Source: Actinomycetota bacterium (GTDB lineage: Bacteria; Actinomycetota; Acidimicrobiia; Acidimicrobiales; UBA8592). From it: a stretch of 6,732 bases of DNA. Shown piece by piece: positions 6,025 to 6,732 of this stretch. The translations under genes and the position numbers were made by a program. Position 1 is the first letter of the stretch, and each line of letters starts with the position of its first letter. The stretch spans positions 1 through 6,732 of the forward strand of contig PATO01000038.1 of assembly GCA_002712415.1 (NCBI GenBank), given 5' to 3'. Under the pieces are notes generated by a model that saw only the letters and a program-made list of their open reading frames with translations, searched no databases and was not told the DNA's origin.

Positions 6025-6051
6025 AAAGTCTCAACTTAGTATTTAGACTTT
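6025..6051. terminator. Possible bidirectional terminator hairpin between parB and the convergent gene
   Basis: AAAGTCT (6025-6031) pairs with AGACTTT (6045-6051). An inner AA/TT extension follows a C-T mismatch, and AACG/CGTT at 6020-6023 and 6054-6057 may lengthen the stem outwards. It lies 18 bases after the parB stop, in the gap between convergent genes. The stem is AT-rich and no long T-run follows on either strand, so it is a weak candidate. Confidence 0.35.
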
Positions 6052-6072
6052 GACGTTGTTCAGAGCTTGTTA

Positions 6073-6087
6073 TCCCCAGTTTGGGGA
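6073..6087. repeat. Short GC-rich hairpin in the convergent gap
   Basis: TCCCCA (6073-6078) and TGGGGA (6082-6087) form a perfect 6-bp stem around a GTT loop. No T-run follows on either strand. It could help end transcription from either side, but function is unproven. Confidence 0.35.
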
Positions 6088-6149
6088 AAAACCTGTGATT
6101 TTCCAGTATAAAAACGTTGTGAGCAGGGAAAACGTAAAATATGTTGTAT

Positions 6150-6732
6150 CTATAAGTAATTTTCCTCAAAAGGTTCAGAAAACCAGGACGAAATGGCTTC
6201 AGTTAAGACCTTGAGTAGCATTTGAGAGTCCGTAATTAAATCTTCTGTCGAACCGTATCTAATTGCAACAGCTGGCATGCGAGTTTCTCTGAGAATCTTT
6301 TCACTATTTCCAATAGCTTCAATTGTGTTCCCGGAATGTCGTTGAAAATTTTTCGAGAATAACTCTGTGAAATGTGTACCACCAGGTGAAGCAAAACCTT
6401 TAGCTGAATAGAACGAAATCGTTCTTTCGTTCGCTAGAGGTGGGAAAAAACCGATGTAAAGGTCTACATTGTTTTCGTTACAGAAGTCTGCGTGTACTGA
6501 TTCATCGTAATGACCAATTACATCTACCTTAGTGTGCGATTGCCGCATTCTTTTCGCAAATCCATCAACAATAGGGGAGAAACCACCCAAGTGACCAAGT
6601 GCAATTGACGGTAAATCATTAGATCTCATCTTTGAAATAATTTTTTCTTTTTCTTGAACAACAGCAACAGAGCTTTGCTCAACTCGCTCCCCGAGTCGCT
6701 TCAAGGCAGCGATACAGTTTGGTCCGAAAATT
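6150..6732 (-). CDS. CwlM-like peptidoglycan-binding / amidase-fold protein, catalytically degenerate (N-terminal part cut by window edge)
   Basis: The minus-strand frame runs from the right edge to TAG at 6152-6150, about 193 residues. TTG 6704 is a possible but unlikely start, because family-like sequence continues upstream to the edge: 'IFGPNCIAALKRLGERV' resembles the end of a PG_binding_1 repeat. The rest resembles an N-acetylmuramoyl-L-alanine amidase (Amidase_3) fold, with 'IALGHLGGFSPIV' (near 6603-6565), 'VDLYIGFFPP' and 'LRETRMPAVAIRYGS' (near 6293-6249). Against active enzymes one zinc-type His is kept (codon 6593-6591). The His of the S-x-H-A-N strand is Phe, and the catalytic Glu of PAVL-E-G is Arg. 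It is therefore probably not an active hydrolase. A cwlM gene convergent with parB is known from mycobacteria, where CwlM is a regulator of MurA; that role here is inference. Confidence 0.8.
   Translation of the reverse strand, partial: IFGPNCIAALKRLGERVEQSSVAVVQEKEKIISKMRSNDLPSIALGHLGGFSPIVDGFAKRMRQSHTKVDVIGHYDESVHADFCNENNVDLYIGFFPPLANERTISFYSAKGFASPGGTHFTELFSKNFQRHSGNTIEAIGNSEKILRETRMPAVAIRYGSTEDLITDSQMLLKVLTEAISSWFSEPFEENYL

Noticed and set aside
6070..6078. TTATCCCCA as a DnaA box downstream of parB
   Set aside because: It differs from the box at the important seventh base and is better explained as one arm of the TCCCCA/TGGGGA hairpin. No other box is nearby.
1..6732. Mobile element, CRISPR array, defence or other novel accessory system
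   Set aside because: All coding space is filled by conserved origin-proximal housekeeping genes in standard order. I see no transposase, direct-repeat array, tRNA or attachment site.

Overview
The window is the replication-origin neighbourhood of a bacterial chromosome. The gene order is dnaA (leftward, cut by the left edge), a DnaA-box-bearing gap, then rightward rpmH, rnpA, yidD, yidC, jag/khpB, rsmG, a pair of parS sites, parA and parB. A leftward gene for a peptidoglycan-binding/amidase-fold protein (CwlM-like) converges on parB and is cut by the right edge. A leftward cwlM-type gene converging on parB is the actinobacterial arrangement; it is seen in Mycobacterium, where trxA/trxB genes follow. 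The base composition is AT-leaning. The protein details (short YidC without a large periplasmic domain, an RsmG with the 'RSFGPP' block, a degenerate amidase) suggest a low-GC actinobacterium, possibly an Acidimicrobiia-related, perhaps marine, lineage. The taxonomy is inferred from gene order and motifs only.

Layout. Positions 1-536 (minus) hold the N-terminal 178 residues of DnaA, through Walker A. Positions 537-940 are non-coding and hold two perfect and several near-consensus DnaA boxes, an AT-rich stretch and a candidate rightward promoter. Positions 941-4180 are a tightly packed rightward run: L34, the RNase P protein, the membrane-insertion factor YidD, the insertase YidC, the RNA-binding protein Jag/KhpB and the 16S rRNA methyltransferase RsmG. 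Several of these genes overlap. Positions 4181-4222 hold two parS sites, one perfect and one with a single change. A sigma70-like promoter follows, then parA-parB (4317-6006), overlapping by 11 nt. Positions 6007-6149 are a short convergent gap with small hairpins. Positions 6150-6732 (minus) hold the C-terminal part of the CwlM-like protein.

How the genes fit together. DnaA and its boxes serve initiation and autoregulation. rpmH, rnpA, yidD and yidC serve translation, RNA processing and membrane-protein insertion. ParA, ParB and parS segregate the newly copied origin. Genes on both sides of the gap are read away from it, as expected for replication starting nearby. The CwlM-like gene is the only one read towards it.

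I see no novel multi-gene system here; this is a conserved core region. The points most worth a second look are: rnpA has no ATG/GTG/TTG start that would keep its conserved N-terminus; the amidase-fold protein has lost its catalytic and zinc-binding residues; YidC has Met where the conserved groove arginine is expected; and the parS pair lies directly between rsmG and the parA promoter.
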